From Lutjanus erythropterus (Eukaryota > Chordata > Actinopteri > Lutjaniformes > Lutjanidae): a stretch of 64,000 nucleotides of DNA. A program made the translations under genes and the position numbers. Under the pieces are notes generated by a model. It made no database searches and had not been told where the DNA came from. It saw only the letters and a list, made by a program, of their open reading frames with translations. The stretch spans positions 33,154,617 to 33,218,616 of the forward strand of contig CM034610.1 of assembly GCA_020091685.1 (NCBI GenBank), written 5' to 3'. Of the stretch, positions 11,121 to 22,589 are shown piece after piece. Position 1 is the first letter of the stretch. Every line of letters begins with the position of its first letter.

Positions 11121-12646
11121 TCTTAGACCAGGGGTGTCAAACTCATTTTGGTTCAGGGGCCACATACAGCCCAATTTGATCTCAAGTGGGCCCGACCAGT
11201 AAAATTAAAGCATAATCTTTTGATTATTCTGCCAATTAATCGAGTAATCAGATAAGAAATAATGCGTGTTCTGCATTTTTTTTCTATTACATTACTTTTG
11301 CTTTATTTAAGAACAATGATAATATACAAAAGAGAAAATAAGACAAGTCTATTAAATGAACAACTATAAATTGCTAAAGTAAAAATACTCAGTAAAGTTA
11401 CTTTTACTGTAGGTTTACTTTTACTGTTTTTACTTTACTTTTTACTTTTTTTTCAAGTACAAAGGTAAAAGTAAAGGTAGTATTGTCTGCAGAAACCACA
11501 AACAGAAGATGGAACTAACTCTTTTAACTGAAACAGTCACCAGAATGTTTTGTTCACATGTTAAAATCACAACATTTTTCTTCTGGAGCAGGACGCTCCC
11601 AGACCCCCAGGGGACTCCTCTTACGAGTTTGCAGGTCTGTATTTAGTAATCAAAAAATACTAATAAGAATACCATTAAAGTACAAGAAAAGCAATACAAA
11701 TGTTGATTTTTCAAAAAAGGAAACAATAACATACAAGATTTTTAAATTGTAATTAGGTATTTTTACATCGTGGTATTATTGTTTTTACTTAAGTAAAGAA
11801 TGTGAGTATTTTTTCCATCACAGCAGGTCAGTGATCAGTGTTTCAGTGACTCTCTGTGGATCAGTGAATAGTGTTTTATTTATGGCAGCCCGCCACATTA
11901 AAAACATCGGCACCACGACATGATTTTCTATTTTTGGAGCTGCAACCTTTTTCGGTTGTGTCTAAAAAGTATCTCTTTATTTGCACAACTCTTGCGAGAT
12001 TTGTGTCCGTTATTTCTACTAAAATAATCAAACTTGCGCGATCTTTCACGGGTCTAGGGTTCCCTTCTAGACATGACCCTCTCTGTCTCTCTGTCAAACT
12101 AATGACAGCAGACTGTCTGTAAACAGCACGATGTTACACTCTGCAGTGTTTCAGACGAAGACTTTATTTGTGTGGACACCCAGGTTTGGTTTGTCACCAA
12201 TTTTGGCATTTTTATTTTTTAATCAGTCCGAGAGGATGATGGTATCAGTGATTGATTAGTGATCAGTCTGCCCTCCTCCCCTCCCTCACCTGTTCACTCT
12301 GCTGTGAGAAGGTCTGAAAGTTTCTCACAGAGAAACACAGACTCTCCTGTTTTACGTATAGGCCTCCTTATACAGTTGTTTAATTTTATAAGTGCATCTG
12401 GTTGGTGTCGATGTCATCACGTTAGTTTTGACTGTTGTAATAAGCTCCGTCATTAACAACAGTCTCCTCCACACGCAGCTTCTCTGCAGTTGGTCTGTGC
12501 GTTTCCTGATCAGCTAAACCAGCAGCGTCCCGTAAAAAAATAAAATCTATTAATAATTTATTGGTTATAGGTCCGGGTCCGTGTAGGACGGCATCTGGGT
12601 CCGGACTCGGACCGCGGTCTGCCTGTTAGGGACCCCTGTCGTAGAC
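11121..12646. mobile_element. hAT element (CAGGGGTGTCAAACTC family), copy 1
   Basis: The element runs 11129-12638, from CAGGGGTGTCAAACTC to GGGACCCCTG. The flanks TCTTAGAC (11121-11128) and TCGTAGAC (12639-12646) give an 8-bp duplication with one mismatch. It is non-autonomous; the interior has long A/T tracts and no transposase. About 1.35 kb of it matches 28614-29967 in inverted orientation. The GC-rich right end (about 12570-12638) is not shared with that second copy. Confidence 0.8.
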
Positions 12647-12744
12647 TGAGCCGGTGTTTGAGCCGAGCGCAGGCTCTGGCTCTCTGCATACTCGAGCACG
12701 TTTTGATTTCAAATGGGAAAATAAATTGCTCGTGTTAGCTTTGT

Positions 12745-13583
12745 TGGGCCAAATCTTCGATGAAAACGGTGTGAGACCTGACCCAGAGAAGGTGATCAGC
12801 ATCGGAAAATTCCCTCAACCCCAAAACATGTCAGACCTCAAGCGGTTTTTGGGAATGGTCAACTTTATGGGCAAATTTATCCCAGAGCTCTCTACAGAAG
12901 GACAACAGCTCTATGCACTGCTGAAGTCAAGGGTGGAATGGCTGTGGGGACCAGCACAGCAGACCGCCTTCCAGAGACTGAAGACAGCCTTAGCATCGGC
13001 ACCTGTACTTGCTTTCTATGATGCTAACAAGCCCACAGTGGTGTCGGCTGACGCCAGCAGTTACGGGCTCGGAGGAGTCCTGTTACAGCAGCACGATGAG
13101 GACTGGAAACCTGTGGCCTACTGCTCCAGGAGGCTAAAGGACGCTGAGACCAGGTATGCCCAAATAGAAAAGGAATGTTTGGCTAGTGTTTGGGCATGTG
13201 AGCACTTTGAGAAATATCTGTTCGGACTTGACCGCTTTAAACTGATTACAGACCACAAGCCCCTCGTACCCTTAATGAACAGTAAAGACCTTGACAATGT
13301 CCCCATAAGGTGCCAGAGACTGTTGATGAGACTGATGCATTTTAATGCAGAGGCTGTGTATGCACCTGGAAAGACATTAGCAGTAGCTGACGCTCTCTCC
13401 AGGGGCCCTGTGCAGAGTCCGGGTGGTGAGAAGTCCAGTGACGATGTGGCTGCACACAGACTCAGTTCTGAGCCATGTCCCAGCATCACCACACAGGATG
13501 CAAAAGATCAGAGACCACACAGCCACCGACCCCCAGCTCCAAGTAGTGAGCCAGTTCATCCAGTTAGGGTGGCCAAATTATGA
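12745..13583 (+). pseudogene. Gypsy Pol: RT thumb and RNase H
   Basis: The open frame from 12654 becomes recognisable at [15 protein letters not shown] and [18 protein letters not shown], the RT connection region. RNase H follows, with [17 protein letters not shown] carrying the first catalytic Asp, [14 protein letters not shown] carrying the Glu and LITDHKPL carrying the next Asp. The domain looks complete and the motifs are unchanged. The polymerase palm with YxDD is missing. A stop at about 13582 separates this part from the integrase. Confidence 0.8.
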
Positions 13584-13599
13584 AAAGACAGTACCAATG

Positions 13600-14585
13600 T
13601 CAGGGATTTCTATAAGGTGAGAGGGGAGTTGTCAGTGATAGATGAGTTAGTAGTCAGATGAAATCGTATTGTGATTCCCACCTGCATGAGAACAGAGATA
13701 GTGGAGAGGATTCATGATGGTCATCAAGTGCTAGTAAAATGCAGCGAGAGAGCCAATCAGTCAGTATGGTGGCCAAAAATCTCACAGGACATAATAACTA
13801 AAGTAACCCAGTGCAAGTTTTGCAGGGAGAACAGAAACACACAGAGAAAAGAGCCATTAAAGCCAACTGAGTTACCTTCCAGACCTTGGCAAAGATTAGG
13901 TGTACATTTGTGCGAGCACAAGAAACAGTCCTATCTGGTAGTGTCAGACTACTATTCCAGGTATTTAGAGCTCCTGCACCTACCTGTGACTACCAGCAGT
14001 CAGGTTATAAAAAAGCTAAAAGCCACATTTGCAAGGTATGGTATTCCAGAGGTTCGAGTAAGTGATAACGGACCACAGTTAGTCTCAGAGGAATTCAGGC
14101 AGTTCAGGGAGAAATACGACTTTATTCATTTAACATCTAGTCCACATTACGCTCAGAGTAATGGACAAGCTGAGAGGGCTGTACAGGTAGCAAAAGGGAT
14201 TCTTAGGCAGGAAGACCCCCTCCTGGCTCTGATGGTCTACAGAGCCACGCCATCATCATCAATTGGAGCCAGTCCCGCCGAGTTGCTGATGGGTCGCAAA
14301 ATCCAGACAACTTTACCCACCCTGTCTGAGAATCTGGACCCAAACTGGTCTGACAAGGAGGAAATCTGGCAAGCAGATGCTGCAGCCAAGCAGAGACAAG
14401 CATACCACTACAACCGAAGAAACGGGGTACAGAGTCTCCCTCTGCTGAACCCAGGAGACCGAGTTCTTGCGAAACTGGACAATGAGAAACAATGGTCAAC
14501 ACCAGGTACTGTTCGTGGAGCCAGTTCCACTCCTAGATCTTATGTGGTGGACACGGCTCAAGGGGGACAGTACAGGAGAAATTGA
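13600..14585 (+). pseudogene. Gypsy integrase
   Basis: The HHCC zinc-binding domain is present, with IHDGH and CKFC. The catalytic core shows VSDNGPQLVSEEF (second Asp) and YAQSNGQAERAV (Glu). The first catalytic Asp, expected in a GVDL-type context, is His (GVHL; codon CAT at 13905-13907). An in-frame TGA lies just upstream, near 13656. The C-terminal part has NPGDRVLAKLD. The missing Asp predicts no strand-transfer activity. A short further open piece at 14592-14801 ends VTRSGRVSKPAPRL, the usual Gypsy Pol tail. Confidence 0.8.
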
Positions 14586-15119
14586 CACCATTTGCTGAGT
14601 GTTCCCTCAGTACCAGAACATGCCCCTCCATCCACAGAGCAGGCTACTGTTGAAATGACTGAGGACTCTGGGACTGAAATAAACATGGAACACACCAGCA
14701 CCGACACCTTGGTTGGAACAGCAGCCCCGCACCCACCAGGGACAGTGACTGTGACTCGCTCAGGTAGAGTGAGTAAGCCAGCCCCTCGGCTGAATTTGTG
14801 AGGATATATCTTAAAATAATGGTTCAGAGAAAAAAGGAAAAATGTTACCCCCTACTTCAATGTTGTAGTTTGGAGTGTAGAATAGCTGTGATAACAGTAA
14901 TACAATTTGGGAAAATTGACAGAGAAGTCTGATGTGAATTAATTAATACAAGTCAAATGGATAAGTGTTATTGTTCATAATTTGTTGTCATGTTCCTATG
15001 TATATTGCTAATTTCATGAGAGACAAAAAAAAGTTGTTTAGTGGTTAGGAGCCTCTCAGACTTCAAATGTTATTGAAGTTGGTAAATATAAGGGAGATTG
15101 TATATCTTTGTGGGGGAGA

Positions 15120-15324
15120 TGTAATGTATGGAAATTCCTACAGTGATAGGTGACATTGAACGCATCAATGTAGATGCCCCGAGGTTTACAAGCACGGGAG
15201 TTAGGTGAACAAGAAGTGTTTTTATGTTGCTGCGATAGTGGCCGCAGCATGTTAATAAACAGCACTAATGTTCTAAGGTTACAGAGTTGTTCTTCATTCT
15301 ATTAAATGTCTAGAAGACATCACA
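15120..15324 (+). repeat. Gypsy 3' LTR
   Basis: It starts TGTAATGTATGG right after a polypurine tract and ends GACATCACA. An AATAAA signal is present at about 15253 within CATGTTAATAAACAG. The length is about 205 bp. No second LTR was seen in the window, so the right boundary is approximate. Confidence 0.6.
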
Positions 15325-16078
15325 AGGACTGGGATGTTTATTACAATTTTGGGAGAGTCTGCTGCCTTAACTTACCTTCGAAACATATACCTGCTCTCCG
15401 GAGCTTCTCCACTCAGCAAAACTTTTTCTCCTCTCTGCCATGTGTGTGAGCACTGTGCATGCACAGCTTTCACTGCTGATTGGCTGTTACCTGTGCCATG
15501 GCTCGATCTGTAACCAATCATATGGTGCTGTGGGTGGGACAATGCCAGAGACAGAGTAGTGACTGCAGACAGAGAGGTGCGGCTGCATCAGAGCCAAAAT
15601 AACCCAGTTTTAAATTGATCTCTTATTGGCCGTTGGATTAAAAAAAAAGGCCCGTGCCGATATGCATCAAAATGCCGATAATCAGTCTATCCCTACAAAT
15701 GTACACTGTCTGAACTGGGTGTGTGTGCTATGATGGTGTGCAAACAAAATGGTGGGACTTCAGGAGATTTGGAGTACACCAGACAAGCAGTATGGAGGCA
15801 TTTTATGTTTTTTCAGTTCCTTTTTTACATTTGAAAATTGGTCATCATTCACTTACATTGTCTGGGAGGTTCTGCAACACTTTATTCACTATACACATGA
15901 AGGCGAACAGCTGTGAGAGGGTAATTCCAGTTTGTGCAGCATTTCAGTCAAAGACAACGTCAAGGAGCTCACCATTTATAGAAAAATAATTATGCACTTT
16001 GTCAAAAGAGGCTCTGCTCTGAAAACAAATCCTCTCGTAACAAACACATACATGAACATTCAATCTAGGAGGTTGGGG

Positions 16079-17250
16079 CAATAGAGCAGACCTGGGCATT
16101 GTAGGGCCTGTGGGCCAGAAATGGTTCTATCCGGCCCGCGATGTCGAAGACAAACCACACCATTTTACTTAGGAGGCTAAAGAGATGAATGAAATGATCT
16201 AAATCAGCTTTTATTTTGAAATGCTTGTATGGCACGAGTGCACTTCCTCCTGTCACAACTGATTGACGTGAGTGATGTTTGCAGTCGCTGCATCTTGTGC
16301 TGAGGTGACTGAGACACGCCCACGGCAGGTTGAGCGAATGGGGATTTTCATTTTGTTCATGGAACACAATTGATGGAGGAAAACACTGGAGTCACCAAAT
16401 GAGCACTAAAAAGCGTAAAGTTAATGCTGAATGTCGAGTGTTTAATAAGTATTTTTTCACGGAGGTCAGCAATAAGGCTGTGTGCTTAGTTTGCAAAAAA
16501 CATGCTGCTGTGTAGAAAACAGTATTATTTTTTGTCAAGATTTTTGTGTTTTTTGGCATTGACAATCCACACTGAATTATCCAAAAAACAAAACAAAAGT
16601 ACTCCTGTTCTCATAAGTTGAAAAAAAGTAACCTACACATGTGTTTATAGGTCAGGACAGGAGATATTGTACTGTTTTGGATTTTTTCTCATCAGGTTTG
16701 TTTTGTTGCTCAACAGTTCTTGTCAAAGAATCAAACAAGTTCATGATGAGTTGTGTCCAAGCATCATGTGTTTGTTCTGTGTGTACAAAACAGTATTATT
16801 TTGTCATGTTATTTGTTTTTGGCACTGAGAATCCACAGTGGATTATTAAAAAACAAACTAATGTTCTCATCTGAAGACAGTAAATTGTACATTTTCTTTT
16901 GGTATATTTTATATCTGGCTGTTATGCAGCTAACACTTCTTGCCGAAGACAAAACAGGTATACAGGATGGGTTGTGTCCACAGCATCCCTGGTGTGCTGC
17001 TTTAGATTACCTGTACAGTATTTTCAAAGACTCCTACATAATTTAATGTTCTTAATAAGATGCTGTTTGGAATGATTTTCAATATAATAAATACTGAAGA
17101 CTAAGAGTAAGTGTATGGTATGTTTTCTATATTTAATCTTAGCGATAAAATTGAGGTACAGTGTGACAAAAATTTGTGCGGCCCCCGGCAACAATCAAGG
17201 CTTTTCATGTGACCTCTTAGGAAAAATAATTGCCCACCCTTGCAATAGAG
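16079..17250 (+). mobile_element. hAT (Charlie/ZBED-like) element
   Basis: An exact 8-bp duplication, CAATAGAG, stands at 16079-16086 and 17243-17250. The termini are CAGACCTGGGCA at 16087 and TTGCCCACCCTTG ending at 17242. The 1156-bp element keeps only the start of a transposase (16405-16515). The rest is AT-rich and carries an internal imperfect duplication: about 16517-16760 resembles about 16785-17000. Confidence 0.9.
16330..16515 (+). pseudogene. hAT transposase N-terminal fragment
   Basis: The frame reads MSTKKRKVNAECRVFN, then YFFTEVSNKAVCLVCKKHAA. That is the N-terminal BED-type motif of GTF2IRD2/ZBED-like hAT transposases, with the CLVC Cys pair. Compared with the family a few residues are missing between FNK and YFF. 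A stop at 16513 ends it, and the catalytic part is absent. Confidence 0.65.
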
Positions 17251-17557
17251 GAATCAAAAACAGTTTATATAATGTGCTGTGTTGTATATCTGTGTGAAAA
17301 CGGACATTGCTAGTAGTTACCTAAGCTGCACAGTGAATGAAAGTGCTGATGCCAGTCAGCTATGCAAGCATGATTTAGCAGCTCTGTCTCGACTAATGCT
17401 ATGTTTCATATATGCAAATCAGTTTCACTGACCATTCAGCTCGAGTTCCAGTGGCACTGGAAGCTGGCAACTGGACTCTACTTAACTGCCCATTGCTACT
17501 GACATTTTTACTGACTGCAACAGTGACACCAGAATCATATTTGATGTCTTTCTTTAG

Positions 17558-17660
17558 ATTTGTGAGCTCACTGCTGGAAGAACCAGAGGTGGTGGTGCTT
17601 GGAGCTGGCCAGGGGCCAGCTGGGAACATTATCCACAGGCTGTTTATCAATGCTCAGAGG
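17558..17660 (+). CDS. Host gene exon 4
   Basis: The acceptor TGATGTCTTTCTTTAG precedes 17558, and the donor GTAAGC follows 17660. The first base completes a Lys codon with the AA of exon 3. 34 codons follow: FVSSLLEEPEVVVLGAGQ, then GPAGNIIHRLFINAQR. The exon ends in phase 0. The stretch VVVLGAGQGPAGN is glycine-rich and resembles a nucleotide-binding turn. It is too short to assign a fold. Confidence 0.65.
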
Positions 17661-19022
17661 GTAAGCAGCCACAGTCACTCTCTTGCTCTCTTGCCACCTT
17701 TGACAGTTTACCAGGGGTGGTTATCTTTATATGGTTTAGGTAACCTAGTGTGATAAAAAAATATATTGTCATTTACAGCATGTTTTTCAAATAAATTGGT
17801 TTAATTTCAAGATGGGAAACATGAGCAAAATTTTAGACTAGTGACACAAAGCACACAGCTTCAGCTGATCATTATCTGCTATATACCTGCATTATGACAG
17901 TATCAACACTGTTACTGAACTCAGTCTAGAACAACATAATCCATTCACAATACATCTAATGCCTTTCTCCTGCCTCCACTATAACCCAAATTGTTAGTTC
18001 TAAAATACAGAATCAAATCATTTGATGAATCTTACATATAGTATTGCACACACATGCAGCAGTAATGTTACAAAGCCCTCTGTGGGCTGTGGAGCACATG
18101 GAATCTTCTCTTCCACTGTATATCCCCACTATTGTTTGAATGACAATACAATACAATCTACTACAACGGATTTCACTAGTAATTTGGCCTTGGTCAACAG
18201 CTGTAGTGTCTGTGGATAATGTTTGTTTGTGTGTTACTGTGTTTTTTATGTAACAAGCTGCTCCCACAAATTGCCCCTGGGGATTAAAAAAGTTGCATTA
18301 AATTGAATTAAGGACCCTAGCAAGTGTATATGAGGTGCTGTAAAAGACACCAAGTTTGATTTATTGCTGAAAAAAATGTTAGTTGTTATTTTCATATTGC
18401 ATGCATCCTCACATTCCTCACAAAGCTGATAACAAAACAACTGTCAAACTGCATTTTAAATAGACATAGTCTATTATATTGTTTTTGTCTGAGCACCATC
18501 TCTTGCGTCAACAGGTTAGGACAACAGCCACAAGAGCTTGATTTGCTACAGTGATATGGCAGAGAGGGCTACTTTATATTTTTCACGCTTTTAGGTTGTA
18601 GAAAGTCCTTTTTGTAAAGAGGACTTTACACGTTCTATTTGTAAATTGAAGTTACTCTTTGTACACTGTACATCTCTGTTTTTCTGTTTAGTGTCAAGTG
18701 CAGAATAATGCCCATAATAAGCTGGAATTAGCAGGTGTGTTGCTTAAAGCCATTCTTAAAACTTTAAAACAGAAAGACAAGTCTAGGGTTTGCCCTATTG
18801 GAATTTGACCATGGAATATCAGCTGAGCGCACCATGGACTGGGAGTTTAAAACTATTCAAACAAACCACTGAGTCATAAACATTCTGTTTTATGACAGGT
18901 TCAGGTAATGATTATGGTGGTGTCATGTCAGTTCTATTTCATCCTTCCTTAGTGCCAGAGGCGGTGCCTTAAGCACTGAATGACTCCGTCTCGTGCATGC
19001 GCAGATCGAGTAGTAATACCAA

Positions 19023-20557
19023 ATTAAAGCTGCAAGCAGCATTTTATGGGCCCTCGCACCTCTGCACCACTCGGGGGGCCAGCGGCTGCGGCCTCGTGGC
19101 CGGATTCGTCCCAGGCAAAGAGGCTCTGGATTGTCATGGCCTTCGGATATTCCCTTAAGGAATTTGATTTCATTTCCTGTTGCCACTAGGTGGTGTTATG
19201 AGTATGTGTCCTGATTGTCATGTAGATGTGTTCAGACTGGGACTTTTATGATACTTGTGAAGTTTGGTGCAGATCGGACCATGTACACCCAAGTTATAGG
19301 AATTTCGTCTTTCATGGCGAGACATCAAAACTCGACGCCACGCTACGGCCATGCCCTCCAACGAGAGCAAAATCTTTTAATATCTTTTGATGACAGTTTA
19401 ATCCAGAAGGTAGCCAGCGATTTTGAAGCTGTTTGGATTCTTTCTGTAGGAGTCTGTTAAAATACAACACGTGGAAAACGCCAAAAATGACCACAAAATT
19501 CAAAATGGCTGACTTCCTGTTGGGTTTGGCCTATGGGTGCAAACTTTTTTGTGCGTCTGCGTGTGATACATGTCTGTACCGATTTTCGTGCATATCGGTG
19601 AAACGACCCGCGGGGGCAGCTGTTTAAAGGGCCACCCCCATCAACGAAATTCATATCATATGTTCAGGCCTGTACAGTTAAGCAGCTTGTCAAGTTTCAC
19701 GCAGATTGGACTAATTTTAGTGAAGTTAATCCCAATTCCTGTGTTCTGGCAAAACATTGACCTTCGCCGCATCGTCATGGCAACGCCGTTTGACGATACG
19801 TCACGATCTTCATAATATAGCATTGCCAAAGTCTTGAAGACGTTTTCACCAGATTTGAGTTGGATATGGTCAACGTGCTTGGAGCAGGACCTCAAAGAGT
19901 AAAACATGTAATTTCCTGTCGCCACCAGGGGGCGCGATGACGATAATGGAGTATTTTGACATAGATGTGTTCAGGGCGGGACTATTATCCATCATGTGAA
20001 GTTTGAGGCAGATCGAACCATTTATGCTAAAGTTATAGCAATTTCGTGTTTTTTGGTGAGATATAGAAAATTGCCCTTCTGCAGCGGCCACGCCCTTCAA
20101 CGATACGAAGATCTTTTAATAACTTTTGATCACACTGTTGTCGAGCTCGCACAAACCGATTTTGAAGTCAATCCGATGAAATCTATAGGAGTAGTTCGTT
20201 AAAGTACGACGTGTGAAAATGGCCAAAATTGACCTTATTTTGAAATACAATTCAAAATGGCCAACTTCCTGGGGGTCGCTCCAAGAGGCTTTTTTGTCCG
20301 TCCATGTGTACCAAATTTCATACGCCTAGGGCAAAGTTAAAGCGGGGGGCTTCGATTTTGAAAACTGTTAGGGGGCACCGTTGAGTCATTTTGCCACGCC
20401 CCTTTGTAACGACCATAAAATATCGAATTTTTCGCAAGACCTGACGAGTGTGCAAAAAATCTGGGAATTTTTGAGCACGTTTAGGCGAAGAAAAATAATA
20501 AGAATAATTTTTACAGTTTCAATAGGGTCCTCGCACCGTTCGGTGCTCGGGCCCTAA
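19023..20557 (+). mobile_element. Helitron-like or unclassified non-autonomous element
   Basis: Comparison with the intact right DIRS repeat shows an insertion between ATACCAA and AAAGTCACC. The 5' end has the palindrome GCTGCAAGCAGC. The 3' end has the hairpin GCACCGTTCGGTGC about 10 nt before a terminal CTAA. A 3' hairpin followed by CTRR is a Helitron trait, but I do not see the usual 5' TC end. The interior holds two diverged tandem modules of about 735 bp, starting near 19176 and 19910. It has no coding capacity. Confidence 0.5.
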
Positions 20558-21081
20558 AAAGTCACCTGGTAGCCCTTCCAGGTTATATAGGTTATATCTT
20601 CGAGTGTCGTCAAGGGGTCTGTTCCTTTTCTCTTCTGGCTTTCGCAGGTGTACTACGGTTGTAGCATTAGCTGGAGCTAATTGTCACCGTTACCTTACTG
20701 TAGCTAGCTAACAGTAGCTGGAACTAAAAGTGTTAGCAGCTTGTCGCCGGTAGCCTTGTGACCACACATTGCCGGTCAGAGCTGCGAATTGCTCGCCCTC
20801 CAAGGGCTGCAGCCAGCTGTCCCTCCGGGAGGCGATGTTTTGCTGTCTCACCGGCTTTGTGGACGTTCCTTTCTTCGGATCATCCTCATCTTACGGTTGT
20901 TTCCATGCTGTTTTTTGTAGTTGCAGCACTCCTCATTTGAACTCAGTTATCAGCAGTGCCTTGCTTATGCTAATCTGTTTTTTTAACGACTTGATTGTAT
21001 GTGTGCTGTTTCTTATAGTTACAGCATTCCTTATTTGGCTTGATTTTGCTTTTTTTGCTCTTCGTAATTGTGGCCGCCATT

Positions 21082-22580
21082 ATGATGACCTCTCATTGTT
21101 GTACCACCTGTATGGCTTTTCTGCAGCCTGAGGACGGTCATGATCTTTGCCTGTCATGTCTTGGCATTAATCATCTGAGGGAAGGCCTTTCAGAGGACCC
21201 CTGCATGAACTGCAGCTTCATGCCCTGGGCGGTTAGAGCTGCAAGACTGGCTGAGATGGAACAACTTTTGGGCATTGTCCCCGCATCAGAAAGGCTAACT
21301 GAAGCTCAGAGGCTGTCCTGAGCTTGACCTAGTCGGCCAAAGCATCGGGCTGCGGGTGCTGAGGGCTCTTCCTCCAAGAAGGCGGCCAAATAGTGTGGGC
21401 TTGCTTCCAGAGTGGACCTTCTGACGACAGAGCTTAATCAGATGAAGTCAATCTTTCTAGCCCTACAGATGGGGACTGGTGCAGGGAGTGCATGTGCGTC
21501 CATTCCTCCAGTGGCATTGTCGGGTCCAGAGGATGACTTCCTCTCAACAGCAGCTTTAGCCACTGAATTTGGGGAATATGGGGCAGACACGGTCTCTCGT
21601 GACACTGTCTCCCATGCCTCAGGGGCAGGTTCTCGTTCCTCAGCCCATAGTTCAGGGGGATGCTCAGAGGGTAGCTCCATGGGGGCCATCATTCGTATGG
21701 CCTTGGTTCGCCTGCAACTGGATGTGCTGCAAGCCCAGCCAGCTCCAGCGAGCGCATTTTTCAGGCGCAGTTCAGCCCCTGCCACCTTCACTGTGCCTGC
21801 TTCAGATGAGTACCTGAAGGAATTGCATGCATGTTGGAGATTCTAAGGCTCTCTCTCATGCAGCATCTGACAGCTGAACACTGGCAGCCATGCAGGATGC
21901 GGCCAAGTTTGGCCTTGGCCAGCCGTTGAGCCGACAGTGGCCGCCCCAGTGTCATGTCACAGATGATTTGCTGTCCAAGGCCTATGATGCAGCGGCTCAT
22001 ATGGTCCCATAGGTAACTCAAATGTCACACACACCTCATGCTCGCTCTCTCAGCCTCCCTTCAGGAGGCTTCACTGGACACTTCAGCTCATAATTTTAGT
22101 GATGCGTCCCAGCAGGCTTTCACCCCTATGGCCAGAGAGCTAGGGCGTGTAATGTCCACCCTGGTCCAGGCTCACCGCCAGGTTTGGCTGGCTCAGTCAC
22201 TCCTCTCAGAGGCATGCAGGAGGACCCTTCGCAGTGTCCCAGTGGAACCAGGAGAGTTGTTTGGGTCAGTCACTAGAGCAGACAGTCCAAGCCAGACAGA
22301 CTAGACAGCAGCTCTCAGGTCTCCACAGGAGCGTGCCTCCCCCCACTAGACATAGAGGCTCTTCAGCAGCTGCTCAGCGCCGCTCTCAGCCACAGGGTTG
22401 TTTGAGTAGCTACCAGAGGCCTCAGCAACCAGTACACCGTCCAGTGCAGCGACCCGCTCAGTGGACAGCTCAGGATGGTTGGGGCCCTGATTGTCAGCCC
22501 TCCAGACAGTCTCGGGCCTTGGATGCTAACCCCCCCAGGGCCTCCAAAGGACCACCTCGGACTCCTGGGTGGTGTCCACC
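21082..22580 (+). pseudogene. DIRS gag, copy 2
   Basis: It starts at ATG 21082 or 21085. The opening is Cys-rich: CCTTCMAFLQPEDGHDLC, LSCLGINHLREGL, then CMNCSFMPWAV. This is a zinc-binding N-terminus seen in fish DIRS gag proteins. The frame breaks at 21319 and resumes at 21412-21846, 22038-22304 and 22234-22584. The later pieces are Ser/Gln/Pro-rich and resemble the C-terminal gag tail. No intact protein remains. Confidence 0.6.
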
Positions 22581-22589
22581 CTAGGGGTA

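Larger units (their letters stand above)
12650..15324 (+). mobile_element. Ty3/Gypsy retrotransposon, 5'-truncated
   Basis: The order RNase H, then integrase, then 3' LTR identifies Ty3/Gypsy. The 5' LTR, gag, protease and RT core are absent; homology starts near 12745 in the RT thumb. A polypurine tract, GTGGGGGAGA, precedes the LTR at 15120. No matching 5' end or target duplication was found. The element may have been cut by deletion. Confidence 0.8.
8575..15703. mobile_element. hAT-type element, host of a nested cluster
   Basis: The left terminus starts TAGAGACCGATATG at 8583. The right terminus ends ATCAGTCTATCCCTA at 15695, an imperfect inverted repeat of the left. The flanks CACATGTA (8575-8582) and CAAATGTA (15696-15703) form an 8-bp duplication with one mismatch, as hAT elements make. 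The element's own sequence is 8583-8805, short spacers, and about 15325-15695. Everything else was inserted later: an L1 piece, a second hAT element and a Gypsy remnant. No transposase frame of its own remains. Confidence 0.75.
8108..17557 (+). other. Host gene intron 3 (9.45 kb, repeat-filled)
   Basis: Nearly the whole intron is transposable elements: a SINE tail, the nested hAT block 8583-15695 and a second hAT element at 16087-17242. I saw no further exon in the remaining unique stretches (8108-8371, 15704-16078, 17251-17557). Confidence 0.5.
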
